From Bradyrhizobium sp. (lineage in GTDB: Bacteria > Pseudomonadota > Alphaproteobacteria > Rhizobiales > Xanthobacteraceae): a stretch of DNA of 10,852 nucleotides. Shown piece after piece: positions 1 through 6,823 of this stretch. Made by a program: the position numbers and the translations under genes. The notes beneath the pieces are model-generated. The model was given only the letters and a program-made list of their open reading frames with translations. It was not told the origin of the DNA and made no database searches. The first letter of the stretch is position 1. Each line of letters starts with the position of its first letter. Where the stretch lies: NCBI GenBank assembly GCA_019243075.1, contig JAFAUV010000090.1, positions 1 to 10,852 on the forward strand. Reading direction: 5' to 3'.

Positions 1-183
1 GCCGTTGATGCTCTCGCCCTGATTGCCGCTGCCGACAAGGCTGATCGAGGTGATGCCGAGCGAGGCGAGGCTGACGATCTCGCCGGGATCGCTGACGCCG
101 TTGTGGTTGGCGTCGTTCCACACCATGATCTCGTTCCAGTAGGAAACAGACGCGCTTTGCAGCAGGCTCGGATATCTAAGTTT
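1..183 (-). pseudogene. 5'-truncated fragment of an RTX/hemolysin-type calcium-binding protein, running off the left edge
   Basis: On the minus strand a frame opens after a TAA at 186-184 and stays open to the window edge (61 codons). It contains VWNDANHNGVSDPGE followed by a stretch ending in LGITSISLVGSGNQ. Asp/Asn/Gly-rich blocks of this type, followed by a 'LGI.SI.L' strand, are characteristic of giant secreted RTX-like or cadherin-like proteins of Bradyrhizobium and relatives. The only ATG in the open stretch is at 126-124, just before VWND; it has no convincing ribosome site and falls inside the conserved block. The residues before it (about LRYPSLLQSASVSY) do not look like the family. 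I infer that the upstream part of the gene has been lost and that a remnant is left. Alternatively it is a very short or frameshifted derivative; the rest lies outside the window. Confidence 0.5.
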
Positions 184-226
184 TTAAGGGCGGCTTACGA
201 AGCCAACCGGCCTTCCCGCGGCTGCA

Positions 227-754
227 TCACCAGGTATCGAACCCGCCAAAGCGCGGCTGCTGGGCAACCATCATGATGGGATGGCCGGCGCGTGGCCTTG
301 CGCCGACCTTGCGCTTCAGCGGTTGACGCGCGGTATACATTTTCGGCTCGGGCACCACGAGGGTCGCCATATCGCTGATGGCCGGCTGCGAGGCGGCTGC
401 CTCCTGCGGCAGCTGAGCGAAGGCCTCGCGTACCCGCGCCTTGGCCGAGATATCGGCCCTTGCCGGGGGCACCGGAGCCTGCGCCTGGGTCTGCTTTCGG
501 CCCTGCCCTTGCTGCTGCGGCCCGGTTTGAGCGACCACGACCGGCGTGGCAGGCACCTGCGACGGCAGAACCGCGTTGGTATCGAACACCACGCGTTCCG
601 GCAGCTTACGCTCGGTATGGATACGCACGGGCGGCAGGTCGGACCTCGAGGTCAACGCCGCCGGCAGCGGCTCCGTCGGAAGAGCGGCGTTTGCGACGAA
701 CAGCAGTGCCAGCAGACTCCCTCCAACAAAAAGGAAATACCGTAGCAGAGGCAT
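227..754 (-). CDS. Hypothetical exported or membrane-anchored proline/glutamine-rich protein
   Basis: The protein has 175 residues from ATG 754; a GTG two codons upstream (760) is equally possible, and neither has a clear Shine-Dalgarno. Residues 1-24 (MPLLRYFLFVGGSLLALLF...) form a hydrophobic N-terminal helix ending in an Ala-rich stretch, so the protein is probably a signal-anchored or secreted periplasmic protein. The rest is low-complexity and probably disordered: Pro/Ala/Gln-rich around residues 65-100, then basic (QPLKRKVGARPRAGH), ending in PRFGGFDTW. No enzymatic motif is visible. The N-terminus and overall style match small hypothetical proteins that are widespread in Bradyrhizobium. 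It is transcribed alone; the gene upstream on the same strand ends about 110 bases away, with a strong palindrome in the gap. Function unknown. Confidence 0.65.
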   Translation of the reverse strand: MPLLRYFLFVGGSLLALLFVANAALPTEPLPAALTSRSDLPPVRIHTERKLPERVVFDTNAVLPSQVPATPVVVAQTGPQQQGQGRKQTQAQAPVPPARADISAKARVREAFAQLPQEAAASQPAISDMATLVVPEPKMYTARQPLKRKVGARPRAGHPIMMVAQQPRFGGFDTW

Positions 755-814
755 GGCCACCCGTTTTCTGCCCGCGCGGATGCACCGGCTAACTTTGGTT
801 CACATCAGTTGGTT

Positions 815-832
815 CCGGAGGCCTGCCTCCGG
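815..832. terminator. Strong GC palindrome, possible terminator of the 867-1433 gene
   Basis: CCGGAGGC-CT-GCCTCCGG is a perfect 8-base inverted repeat, giving at least a 7-bp stem with a short loop. It lies about 35 bases past the TAA of the minus-strand gene at 867-1433 and about 60 bases before the start of the next minus-strand gene. No U-tract follows on either strand, so it is not a canonical intrinsic terminator. It could act as a 3'-end stabilising or attenuating hairpin. Confidence 0.4.
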
Positions 833-866
833 TTCAAAGACCGCGCTCACTTTTGTGGGATAGGTA

Positions 867-1433
867 TTAAATCCGGCTCGCAGCTACCGGCGCACATTTA
901 GCTTTGTTTGCATAAAGATTTACGAAGCCGATGTGCATCTGAGCGAAGGTTTTCCTGCTCTTCGTGTTGACAACGGCGTCCGGAATGACGCGCCTACGGT
1001 CGGTCAGATGGCTGCCATCCTGACGGCTGAAGGCGCAGGCGATCTCGATATCCTTCACCGCATAGTTGTTGTCGTTGCGCAGCGTGAAGGTTACCAGCGC
1101 ATTCGAGCCCAATCCTCCCCGCCGCCACGATTGCGAGGAGATTTTCAGGCCGTCCACGGCCGGCCGGTCGGCGGGACCGGCCTGCGGGGGCGCTGCAGCG
1201 TCTGCCGAGCCAGCCGGCGTTGCCTCGGCCACCGACTGGGGCGTGCCGGAAGCGCCCTGCATGGCGGGCTCGCCGACGGATTGGCTCCGGGCGCTGGTGG
1301 GTGCCGAGAGCATGGTCCAACCTGTCAGCCCCGCGATGACGACCACGGGCGACAGCACAGCAGCCTGCGTCGCCAGCTGGCTGCGGCCGAGCCGCCTTGC
1401 CCGATCGAACCAAGACGTCCCGCCTTCCCTCAT
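867..1433 (-). CDS. Hypothetical single-pass membrane protein with C-terminal beta-sandwich-like domain
   Basis: 188 residues. The frame stays open about 100 codons further upstream, but ATG 1433 is chosen because GAGGG lies 7 bases before it and the upstream translation is Arg-rich and lacks protein character. Residues 1-22 are basic and cytoplasmic, and 23-43 (AAVLSPVVVIAGLTGWTML) form a membrane segment. Residues 45-95 are a flexible Ala/Pro/Ser linker. Residues 96-182 form a compact domain (LKISSQSWRRGGLGSNALVT, then FTLRNDNNYAVKDIEIACAF). The alternating pattern 'VTFTLRN.N...VKDIEIACAF' resembles FxLYD-like beta-sandwiches, which are exposed outside the membrane. Two Cys (133 and 180) could form a disulfide in the periplasm. 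It is divergent to the VOC gene at 1723. No role can be assigned. Confidence 0.75.
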   Translation of the reverse strand: MREGGTSWFDRARRLGRSQLATQAAVLSPVVVIAGLTGWTMLSAPTSARSQSVGEPAMQGASGTPQSVAEATPAGSADAAAPPQAGPADRPAVDGLKISSQSWRRGGLGSNALVTFTLRNDNNYAVKDIEIACAFSRQDGSHLTDRRRVIPDAVVNTKSRKTFAQMHIGFVNLYANKAKCAPVAASRI

Positions 1434-1722
1434 CGCCGAGCCCTCGGAATCGCGCGCTGCTGCGCCGCAAAGCAGGCGTGCATCGCGCCGGCGCGTCCTG
1501 AGCCGATCGCCGCTGCCCGTCCGCCACGTCGGCTCAATCCCCCGTTTCCAAAATGGTTGCACGGGAAGCAGGCAAATTTCAGGTGGCGGGTGCACCTCGC
1601 GTGCGACGGGATGGCCATGCCGCAGTGCGACGGCTAACATCGCCCTGCCGCGGGATGCGTCGCGGCCAATCGTCGATGCCGGGCTCCGAGCCCGTCCGAA
1701 CGAGCCAATGGGAAAATCGAGC
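1434..1722. promoter_or_regulatory. Divergent intergenic region between the membrane protein and VOC genes
   Basis: This 289-base gap must hold both divergent promoters. Both flanking frames can be read into it, but the translations are Arg/Pro-rich and lack family character. A compact palindrome at 1680-1694 (CGGGCT-CCG-AGCCCG) lies 28 bases before the VOC start and could be an operator or leader hairpin. I see no convincing -35/-10 pair and no gene. Confidence 0.4.
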
Positions 1723-2106
1723 ATGCCGATCGTCACCTGGGATCACGTCCATCTGCGCAGCCCCGATCCGGAGGCGACGGCGGCGTGGCTGGAAGATGTG
1801 CTCGGCGGCGTCATCATCCGCGGCCCCGGGCGCATCGATGTCAAGCTCGGCGGCGCCAACGTCTTCATCGCCAAGGTCGAGGCCGGCGACGGCGTCAACG
1901 CGCCGCCCGCCACGCCCTACCAGGGGCTCGATCATTTCGGGCTCACGGTGAAGGACATCGACGCGGTCGCGGCCGAGATCAAGGCCAAAGGCGTCGAGTT
2001 CACCCGCGAACCGACGACGATCCGCCCGGGCGTGCGCATCTGCTTCATTCGCGGCCCGCAGGGAATCTCGATCGAGCTCCTGGAGCGCGACAAAAAATAC
2101 GCCTGA
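1723..2106 (+). CDS. VOC (glyoxalase/bleomycin-resistance/dioxygenase) fold protein
   Basis: 127 residues from ATG 1723, a normal length for a single VOC protein of two beta-alpha-beta-beta-beta units. ATG 1708 in the same frame would add five residues; I prefer 1723 because MPIVTWDHVH is the usual opening, with GGGA upstream. The first unit starts at WDHVHLRSPDPEATAAWLED (residues 6-25) and the second at GLDHFGLTVKDIDAVAAEIK (69-88). Likely metal ligands are His8, His71 and Glu118 (in GISIELLE); the fourth ligand, normally at the end of the first unit, is not obvious. The family includes glyoxalases, epimerases, extradiol dioxygenases and resistance proteins, and the substrate cannot be told from sequence. 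It is a single gene, convergent with the next one across an 18-base gap that has no terminator hairpin. Confidence 0.85.
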   Translation: MPIVTWDHVHLRSPDPEATAAWLEDVLGGVIIRGPGRIDVKLGGANVFIAKVEAGDGVNAPPATPYQGLDHFGLTVKDIDAVAAEIKAKGVEFTREPTTIRPGVRICFIRGPQGISIELLERDKKYA

Positions 2107-2124
2107 CGATTTTGACGACGTCTC

Positions 2125-2577
2125 CTAGGTCATCGATCCCGGCATGAAACAGCGGATCGATATCCCGAGATAGCCGCGGATCGGCCAGACCATGGTACGG
2201 CCGATCCGGTTCGGCTCGGTGATCACGGCTTCATCGGGCACAGTGACCCATTCGCCATCGATGCGCACACGATAATGCCCGCCCAACGTTTCCCAATCGA
2301 CATCGGACACCGCGCTGCCGTCGGCATCCGAGCAGCAAGGTCCTTTGCCGCTGCGCAGGCCTTCGAACCATTGATGAAGTTCCGGGTTCTGCGCCGCATA
2401 GTGCCCGTCGAGATCGCGCGCACGCATCGATGTCGTGGCGGAGACGGACAACAATAACGCACAGGCGATTCGCAGCGGCAATTTCCAGCGCGTGTCGCCG
2501 GCCGCCTTACTCTTACCGAGGTACGCGTCACTAAACTGACGCGGCGCATCGCCGCCGGAATTGATCCCGTTGCTCAT
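2125..2577 (-). CDS. Hypothetical secreted protein with vicinal cysteine pair (GPCCSDADG motif)
   Basis: 150 residues from ATG 2577, which has AGGAG four bases upstream; the longer open frame is rejected on that basis. After a 30-residue polar N-terminus comes a hydrophobic segment, LPLRIACALLLSVSATTS (33-50), followed by RARDLDGHYAA, which fits a signal peptide with cleavage near residue 54. The mature part carries LHQWFEGLRSGKGPCCSDAD (68-87), then a beta-rich domain (HYRVRIDGEWVTVPDEAVI) and ends IRCFMPGSMT. The GPCCSDADG block recurs in small periplasmic proteins of Bradyrhizobium and methylobacteria. The adjacent Cys81-Cys82 plus Cys143 could bind metal, heme or thiols, but no activity is known to me. 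The N-terminal tail is longer than in a usual signal peptide. It is divergent from the GrlR-family gene. Confidence 0.75.
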   Translation of the reverse strand: MSNGINSGGDAPRQFSDAYLGKSKAAGDTRWKLPLRIACALLLSVSATTSMRARDLDGHYAAQNPELHQWFEGLRSGKGPCCSDADGSAVSDVDWETLGGHYRVRIDGEWVTVPDEAVITEPNRIGRTMVWPIRGYLGISIRCFMPGSMT

Positions 2578-2723
2578 GGCTCTCCTGCTCCTGCACCTAC
2601 CCCAGGGTGCGAGGACACTCATGCATTTAGCGGGCCAATTCGTCGGCGCTTTTGATTCGCTCGCGATTCCGTGTCGCGCGCGCATCACTCGGCGAATCAG
2701 TGGTTTCTCTTGTTCCTGCCGCG

Positions 2724-2768
2724 TTGCGCCGGCAACGGCCGTTTGGCATAAGAGAGAGCCGGTTGCCG
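2724..2768 (+). promoter_or_regulatory. Candidate sigma70-type promoter with an overlapping inverted repeat, upstream of the GrlR-family gene
   Basis: TTGCGC (2724-2729) and CATAAG (2747-2752) are separated by 17 bases, a possible -35/-10 pair. An inverted repeat, CGGCAACGGC (2730-2739) against GCCGGTTGCCG (2758-2768, one bulged base), brackets the -10 hexamer. Binding there would cover the promoter, so it is a candidate operator. The match to consensus is only partial. Confidence 0.3.
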
Positions 2769-2798
2769 TTGGGCGACGGAAGCCGGCACCGGGACGCC

Positions 2799-3149
2799 AT
2801 GAAAAACGGCCTGTACTCGATCCATGTCAGCTTGCAGGACGGACGCGTCGGCAAGGGCAGCGGCGTGATTGTGTTCCGCGACGGCAAGATCGTCGGCGGC
2901 GACGCCTACCTTTTCTACACCGGCACCTACACGGTGAAGGACGACACCTTCAAGGGCGAGGTCCTGGTGCAGCGTCACACGACCCCGCGCGACGACGACA
3001 ATCCCCTGTTCGGCGGGCCGGCCCCGGTCGGCATCGGCGTGTCCGGAACCTTCACGGGTACGCGCGCGAGCATGACCGGCACGGCACTGGTCGGCAAGCA
3101 CAGCCAGATCTTTGGCGCCACGCTGCACCGGCTCGCCGACATCGATTAG
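2799..3149 (+). CDS. GrlR-family regulatory protein
   Basis: 116 residues from ATG 2799; the frame extends upstream, but MKNGLYSIHVSLQDG is the typical start of the family. GrlR of enterohaemorrhagic E. coli is a small beta-barrel-like protein that binds the activator GrlA and represses the LEE type III secretion genes. Family features seen here are an N-terminal strand NGLYSIHVSL (3-12), GKGSGVIVFRDGKIVGGDAY (18-37), the central GTYTVKDDTFKGEV (42-55), and a second half with FGGPAP, GVSGTF and MTGTALVGKHSQIFGATLHR (92-111). GrlR-like proteins are common in Bradyrhizobium and its relatives away from secretion loci, so the job here is probably not LEE-like control. No T3SS gene and no GrlA is in the window. 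It is convergent with the sensor kinase, 25 bases apart. Confidence 0.8.
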   Translation: MKNGLYSIHVSLQDGRVGKGSGVIVFRDGKIVGGDAYLFYTGTYTVKDDTFKGEVLVQRHTTPRDDDNPLFGGPAPVGIGVSGTFTGTRASMTGTALVGKHSQIFGATLHRLADID

Positions 3150-3174
3150 ATTAGCTCTTCCGAATTTGACCCTC

Positions 3175-5859
3175 CTATTCCGCCGCCTGCTCCAGGGGCG
3201 CAACGCGCGGCAGCAGGATCTGGATGCGGGTGCCGCTGCCCGGCTCCGAATCGAGGTCGAGCCGGCCGCCGAGCCGGTTGGTGACGATGCTGTAGACGAT
3301 GTGCAGCCCGAGCCCGGTGCCGCCCTGGTCGCGCCGCGTGGTAAAGAACGGATCGAAGGCGCGGCGGCGGACATCGAGCGACATGCCGCAGCCATTGTCG
3401 GCAAAGATGATCTCGACATTATCCTTGCCGGAGGCGCGCGCCCGGATGTCGATGGTGCCGGCCCGGCCGTTCGGAAACGCATGCGCCACAGCATTGAGGA
3501 ACAGGTTGGTCAGCACCTGACCGTAAGGCCCGGGATAGCTGTTCATGGTGAGATCGGGCTGGCACTCGACGTTGAGCGTCAGATTGTGCTTGCGCAGCCC
3601 GGGCCGCAGACTCATCACCACCTGCTCGGTCAAGTCGGCGAGATCGAAGATGCGCTGATCCGAATAATTGCGGTCGGCCGCGACCTGCTTGAACGATTGG
3701 ATCAGCTCGGCGGCACGATTGAGATTGGCGACGAGTTGCGAGGACGCATCACGGCTCGTCGCCAGGAAATCGTTCAGGCTCGAGCGGCGGAGATCGCCGC
3801 GTGCCACTTCGGCGGTGAAATTCGCCGTCTTGCGCTCCAGCGCCGATGCGACCGTCAGACTGATACCCACGGGATTGTTGACCTCGTGGGCGACCCCGGC
3901 CACCAGCCGGCCGAGAGCCGCGAGTTTTTCGGCTTCGATCAGCGAAGCCTGGGTTTCGCGCAGATTGCGGAGCGCGGTTTCGGCGGAGTCGCGCGCCTTG
4001 CGCATCTCCAGCTCGCTGCGCTTGCGATCGCCGATATCGAGCGCCACCGTGACGATGTTCTCGATCTCGCCCTCGGCATCCAGCAGCGGCAGCTTGTTGA
4101 CAAGCCATTGCCGCAAATGGCCGGATGAATCCAGATATTCCTCTTCGTAGAAGCCGAGGCCATCCTTGGTCTTGAGCACGCGCTGGTCATTCTCGTCCGT
4201 CTTCGCCGCACCGTAGCGTGACATCAGGTCGGTCGTGGTGCGGCCGAGCGCCTCCGAAGGCTCGATGTCGAAAATGCGGGCCATGTAGCGGTTCATCAGC
4301 ACATAGTGTAGATTGCGGTCCTTGACATTGATCACCGCGGGCACGGTGTCGATCACCTGCTGCAGCAGCCTGCGGCCTTCGGCGATCGCGTCCTCGGCGC
4401 GCTTCTGGTCGGTGATGTCGCGCACCGTGCCCTCATAGCGCACCACCTCTCCGTTCTTGTCGCGCACCACCGTCGCGCTGTCGGAGAGCCAGAGAATGTC
4501 GCCGTTGCGCTGTCGAACCTGGTACTCGAACTCGCGGACCATGCCGTCGCGCTCCATCAGCCGCTGGAATTCCTCGCGCGCGGCCGGATGCACATAGACG
4601 TTATGCGCGATGTCGCTGCTGGTGCCGCTGATGAGTTGCTCGGGCGTGTCGTATCCCATGATCCGCGCCAGTGCCGGGTTGGCGTTGAGCAGTTCGCCGG
4701 CCGGCGTCGTCACATAGATGCCGTCGATGGAAGTTTCGAACAGCTTGCGATAGCTCTCTTCCGCAAGCCGCTGCTCGCCGAGGGCGCGCACCGCGGCCTC
4801 GCGCGCGCTGTCCGCCTCCGAGAGCGTCCGGCGGAACACTTCGGCGGCCCGCGCGATATCGCCGATCTCGTTGCTGACGTCGGTATCGGGAATCGAAGCA
4901 TCCTTGTCGCCCGCGGCCAGCGCCCGGATCGACCGCGCGATGTCCGCCAACGGCCGCACCGTACGGCGCACCACGAACATCGCCGCGAAAATTCCGATCA
5001 GCACGCCGATGATGCCGAGGACGATGCTCTGCCACCTGGTTTCGGCGAGCGTGCGGGCAAAGTCGTGCGAGAGCACCCGCCCCTGCCGCGCCGAGAGCTC
5101 GCGCAACAATTCGGTGACGCGCCCAATCAGCCGTCCCTCGGTGCCGAGCACCTCCTTGTCGAGCCGGGCGATCTCGCTCTCGGTGCGGGCGATGGCGATG
5201 ATGGCAGCGGCGTAATTGTCGCTCGCCGCCCGCAGCGCGGGATCGTCGATCTGAAGCGCGCGCATGCGCCCGGCCGATTGCTCGGCACCTTGCGGATCGT
5301 GTGACGGCGGGGCTTGCGAAATCTCGTTCTGCGCGCGGAACAGGGTTCTGGCGACGCTGCGATCCGGAATTTCGGCGACCGCCGCCTCGAACCTGGCCCG
5401 CGCCGGCGGCAGTGCAGCGAGCAGCTCGGCACGGCGCGAGATCAGCCCGGTGACACGCTCGATGCCGGCACGATAATTGGCAAGGCGCTCGTTGACGCCG
5501 TCGATCATCTCTTGCTGCTCGGGCGCGAGCTCGAGCCGGGTCTTTTTCAACAGCGCGCTCAGTTGCGACGCCGCCTCCCCGACCCGTTCCGGCCGCGCCG
5601 AGGGATCGGTGACGAAGTCGCGCGCTGCGAGCCGCAATTCGTCCATGCGGCGGTCGATCTCCTCGGCGAGATCGCCGACGTTCTGCAGCCGTTGCAGCTC
5701 CGCAAAGGTTGCATCGATATGGCCGATGGCGATCACGCTCGCCATGCTGGTCGCGGTGATGATGGCGAGCAGCAGCAAAAAGCTGCCAAAGGTCAGTTGG
5801 CCGATCGACAGCGAAAATGATCGGAAACGCTGCAAAATCGCCGCAAGCGCTGCTGGCAT
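3175..5859 (-). CDS. Membrane sensor histidine kinase, HAMP-PAS-PAS type, orphan
   Basis: 894 residues from ATG 5859; a TTG 13 codons upstream is possible but less likely. Order: cytoplasmic start, TM1 (about 21-45), a long helical periplasmic sensor (46-277, heptad-rich Glu/Arg/Leu), TM2 (278-298), HAMP (299-350), PAS1 (about 370-485) and PAS2 (500-616). Then a coiled coil leads to the HisKA domain with phospho-acceptor His658 in VAGVAHEVNNPVG. The HATPase domain follows, with N-box NLFLNAVAHAF (785-795), G1 box DNGCGMS (821-827), F-box FDPFF (835-839) and G2 box GGTGLGLHIV (846-855). All catalytic motifs are intact, so the protein should be active: the periplasmic module senses a signal and the PAS domains may bind a ligand or cofactor. 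It has no C-terminal receiver and no response regulator gene nearby, so its partner must be encoded elsewhere. Confidence 0.93.
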   Translation of the reverse strand: MPAALAAILQRFRSFSLSIGQLTFGSFLLLLAIITATSMASVIAIGHIDATFAELQRLQNVGDLAEEIDRRMDELRLAARDFVTDPSARPERVGEAASQLSALLKKTRLELAPEQQEMIDGVNERLANYRAGIERVTGLISRRAELLAALPPARARFEAAVAEIPDRSVARTLFRAQNEISQAPPSHDPQGAEQSAGRMRALQIDDPALRAASDNYAAAIIAIARTESEIARLDKEVLGTEGRLIGRVTELLRELSARQGRVLSHDFARTLAETRWQSIVLGIIGVLIGIFAAMFVVRRTVRPLADIARSIRALAAGDKDASIPDTDVSNEIGDIARAAEVFRRTLSEADSAREAAVRALGEQRLAEESYRKLFETSIDGIYVTTPAGELLNANPALARIMGYDTPEQLISGTSSDIAHNVYVHPAAREEFQRLMERDGMVREFEYQVRQRNGDILWLSDSATVVRDKNGEVVRYEGTVRDITDQKRAEDAIAEGRRLLQQVIDTVPAVINVKDRNLHYVLMNRYMARIFDIEPSEALGRTTTDLMSRYGAAKTDENDQRVLKTKDGLGFYEEEYLDSSGHLRQWLVNKLPLLDAEGEIENIVTVALDIGDRKRSELEMRKARDSAETALRNLRETQASLIEAEKLAALGRLVAGVAHEVNNPVGISLTVASALERKTANFTAEVARGDLRRSSLNDFLATSRDASSQLVANLNRAAELIQSFKQVAADRNYSDQRIFDLADLTEQVVMSLRPGLRKHNLTLNVECQPDLTMNSYPGPYGQVLTNLFLNAVAHAFPNGRAGTIDIRARASGKDNVEIIFADNGCGMSLDVRRRAFDPFFTTRRDQGGTGLGLHIVYSIVTNRLGGRLDLDSEPGSGTRIQILLPRVAPLEQAAE

Positions 5860-5928
5860 GGTGATTGGGCCCGGGCCTCCAGCCCGCAATATATACAAAT
5901 AATTCCGTCCGGGGGGACAACTGAAACC

Positions 5929-5983
5929 GGCGGCGAACGGCCGCCAACTCGGGATTACCCGATCCTGGCCGCGCTTTCCGGCC
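5929..5983. terminator. Cluster of three small hairpins in the Nudix-kinase gap
   Basis: Three perfect short palindromes stand in a row: GGCGGC-GAACG-GCCGCC (5929-5945), TCGGG-ATTA-CCCGA (5949-5962) and GGCCG-CGCTTTC-CGGCC (5967-5983). They lie just past the stop of the last gene of the acyl-CoA operon and before the kinase start. Position suggests transcript ending or 3'-end protection of the operon. No U-tract follows, so this is a weak terminator call. Confidence 0.35.
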
Positions 5984-6018
5984 GCATGATGGCGACACCG
6001 CCTGTCCCGACCCCGCGC

Positions 6019-6819
6019 TCATTCCGGCCCGCCGACCTCGAACAATTCGCCGTCATAGCCGGCTTCCCTGGGGATGCGGAGCTGGCGGCCGCCGTTGAGC
6101 GTGGTCATGACGGGCATCACCGTGACAATGTCCCTGCCCTCGCAGTCCTCCAGGGCATTTCTCACGCTGCGCTGCTTGCCGAGCCGGATCAGGTTTCGCG
6201 TGGTCGGAAACGGCAGCTTGAAACGCCCGTTCTCTCCGCCTGCCACTGCCTCGCGCGGCGACACCCAGATCGAGTCGGTGGATTCCTTGCCGTCATGGGC
6301 GCCGAGTTGGTCCGGCGGCGCGGCGGCGAGGAAGAACCAGGTGTCGAAGCGCTTGGGCATGCCCTCCGGCGTGATCCAGTGCGCGTAAGGGATGAGCTCA
6401 TCGAGCGCGAGCAACAGGCCGTTGTTCGTTAGCACCTCGAGGAAGGTGATCTTGCCATCGTTCAGGTCGGCGCGATGCGCCGCTTCGATCTCGCTGGCGC
6501 GTTTGGCATCGACAAGCGACGTCGAGCCCTTCGGCCGCGCCAGCAGGATACCGCTCTCCTCAAAGGTCTCGCGGATCGCGGCGATGCGAAAGCCGAGCGC
6601 ATCGGTGCCGAGTCCATCGCCGCCAGAATAGAGCGTGGGGTCTGTCGCGATTTCCCGGTCGTTGTTGTCGACACTGCCGCCCGGAAACACCAGCGCGCCG
6701 GAGCTGAACTCGATCTGATGGTGACGTACCATCATGAAGACCTCGAGCTCCCTCGCCGCCTTGCTGTCGCGCAACAGCAGGACGGTCGAAGCCTGACGCG
6801 GGGCGACGATTTCTGCCAT
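6019..6819 (-). CDS. NUDT19-like Nudix hydrolase (probable CoA-ester or nucleotide diphosphatase)
   Basis: 266 residues from ATG 6819. A TTG lies directly before it; the ATG sits four bases past the lyase stop codon, with AGG in TAGG as ribosome site, so translation is probably coupled. The Nudix fold starts with ASTVLLLRDS (10-19), then ALVFPGGSVD (42-51) and the Nudix helix IAAIRETFEESGILLA (79-94). RETFEESG supplies the Mg-binding glutamates. An insertion separates FPGG from the helix, as in the NUDT19/RP2 subfamily, whose mammalian members cleave CoA and acyl-CoA to 3',5'-ADP and a phosphopantetheine product. Later segments are YAHWITPEGMPKRFDTWFFL (125-144) and SIWVSPREAV. Its place as last gene of an acyl-CoA operon fits a CoA-ester substrate, but that is inference. 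No membrane or signal segment is present, so it is cytoplasmic. Confidence 0.85.
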   Translation of the reverse strand: MAEIVAPRQASTVLLLRDSKAARELEVFMMVRHHQIEFSSGALVFPGGSVDNNDREIATDPTLYSGGDGLGTDALGFRIAAIRETFEESGILLARPKGSTSLVDAKRASEIEAAHRADLNDGKITFLEVLTNNGLLLALDELIPYAHWITPEGMPKRFDTWFFLAAAPPDQLGAHDGKESTDSIWVSPREAVAGGENGRFKLPFPTTRNLIRLGKQRSVRNALEDCEGRDIVTVMPVMTTLNGGRQLRIPREAGYDGELFEVGGPE

Positions 6820-6823
6820 CAAC

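Noticed and set aside
187..226. Hairpin GGCTT-ACG-AAGCC as terminator of the 227-754 gene
   Set aside because: The stem is only 5 bp and is followed by A residues, not U, on the minus strand.
1066..1722. Upstream extension of the VOC gene to give a protein of 346 residues
   Set aside because: The extension is antisense to the 867-1433 gene and Arg/Pro-rich, while the VOC family starts at MPIVTWDH.
1434..1736. N-terminal extension of the membrane protein to 289 residues
   Set aside because: The internal ATG at 1433 has a good GAGGG site, and the extension overlaps the VOC start and lacks protein character.
3112..4128. Long plus-strand open frame (338 codons) opposite the kinase
   Set aside because: It is antisense to the kinase catalytic part, its composition follows the GC-rich third positions of the kinase, and it shows no family motif. 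It is a shadow.
5888..5920. AT-rich TTGTCC ... TATATA as a kinase promoter
   Set aside because: The spacer is 19-21 bases and the -35 match is poor; suggestive only because the region is AT-rich in a GC-rich setting.
4601..6022. Minus-strand open frame of 473 codons in another phase over the kinase N-terminal half
   Set aside because: It overlaps the kinase completely, and its Arg/His-rich low-complexity translation is typical of a frame-shifted reading. The kinase frame carries clear domains.
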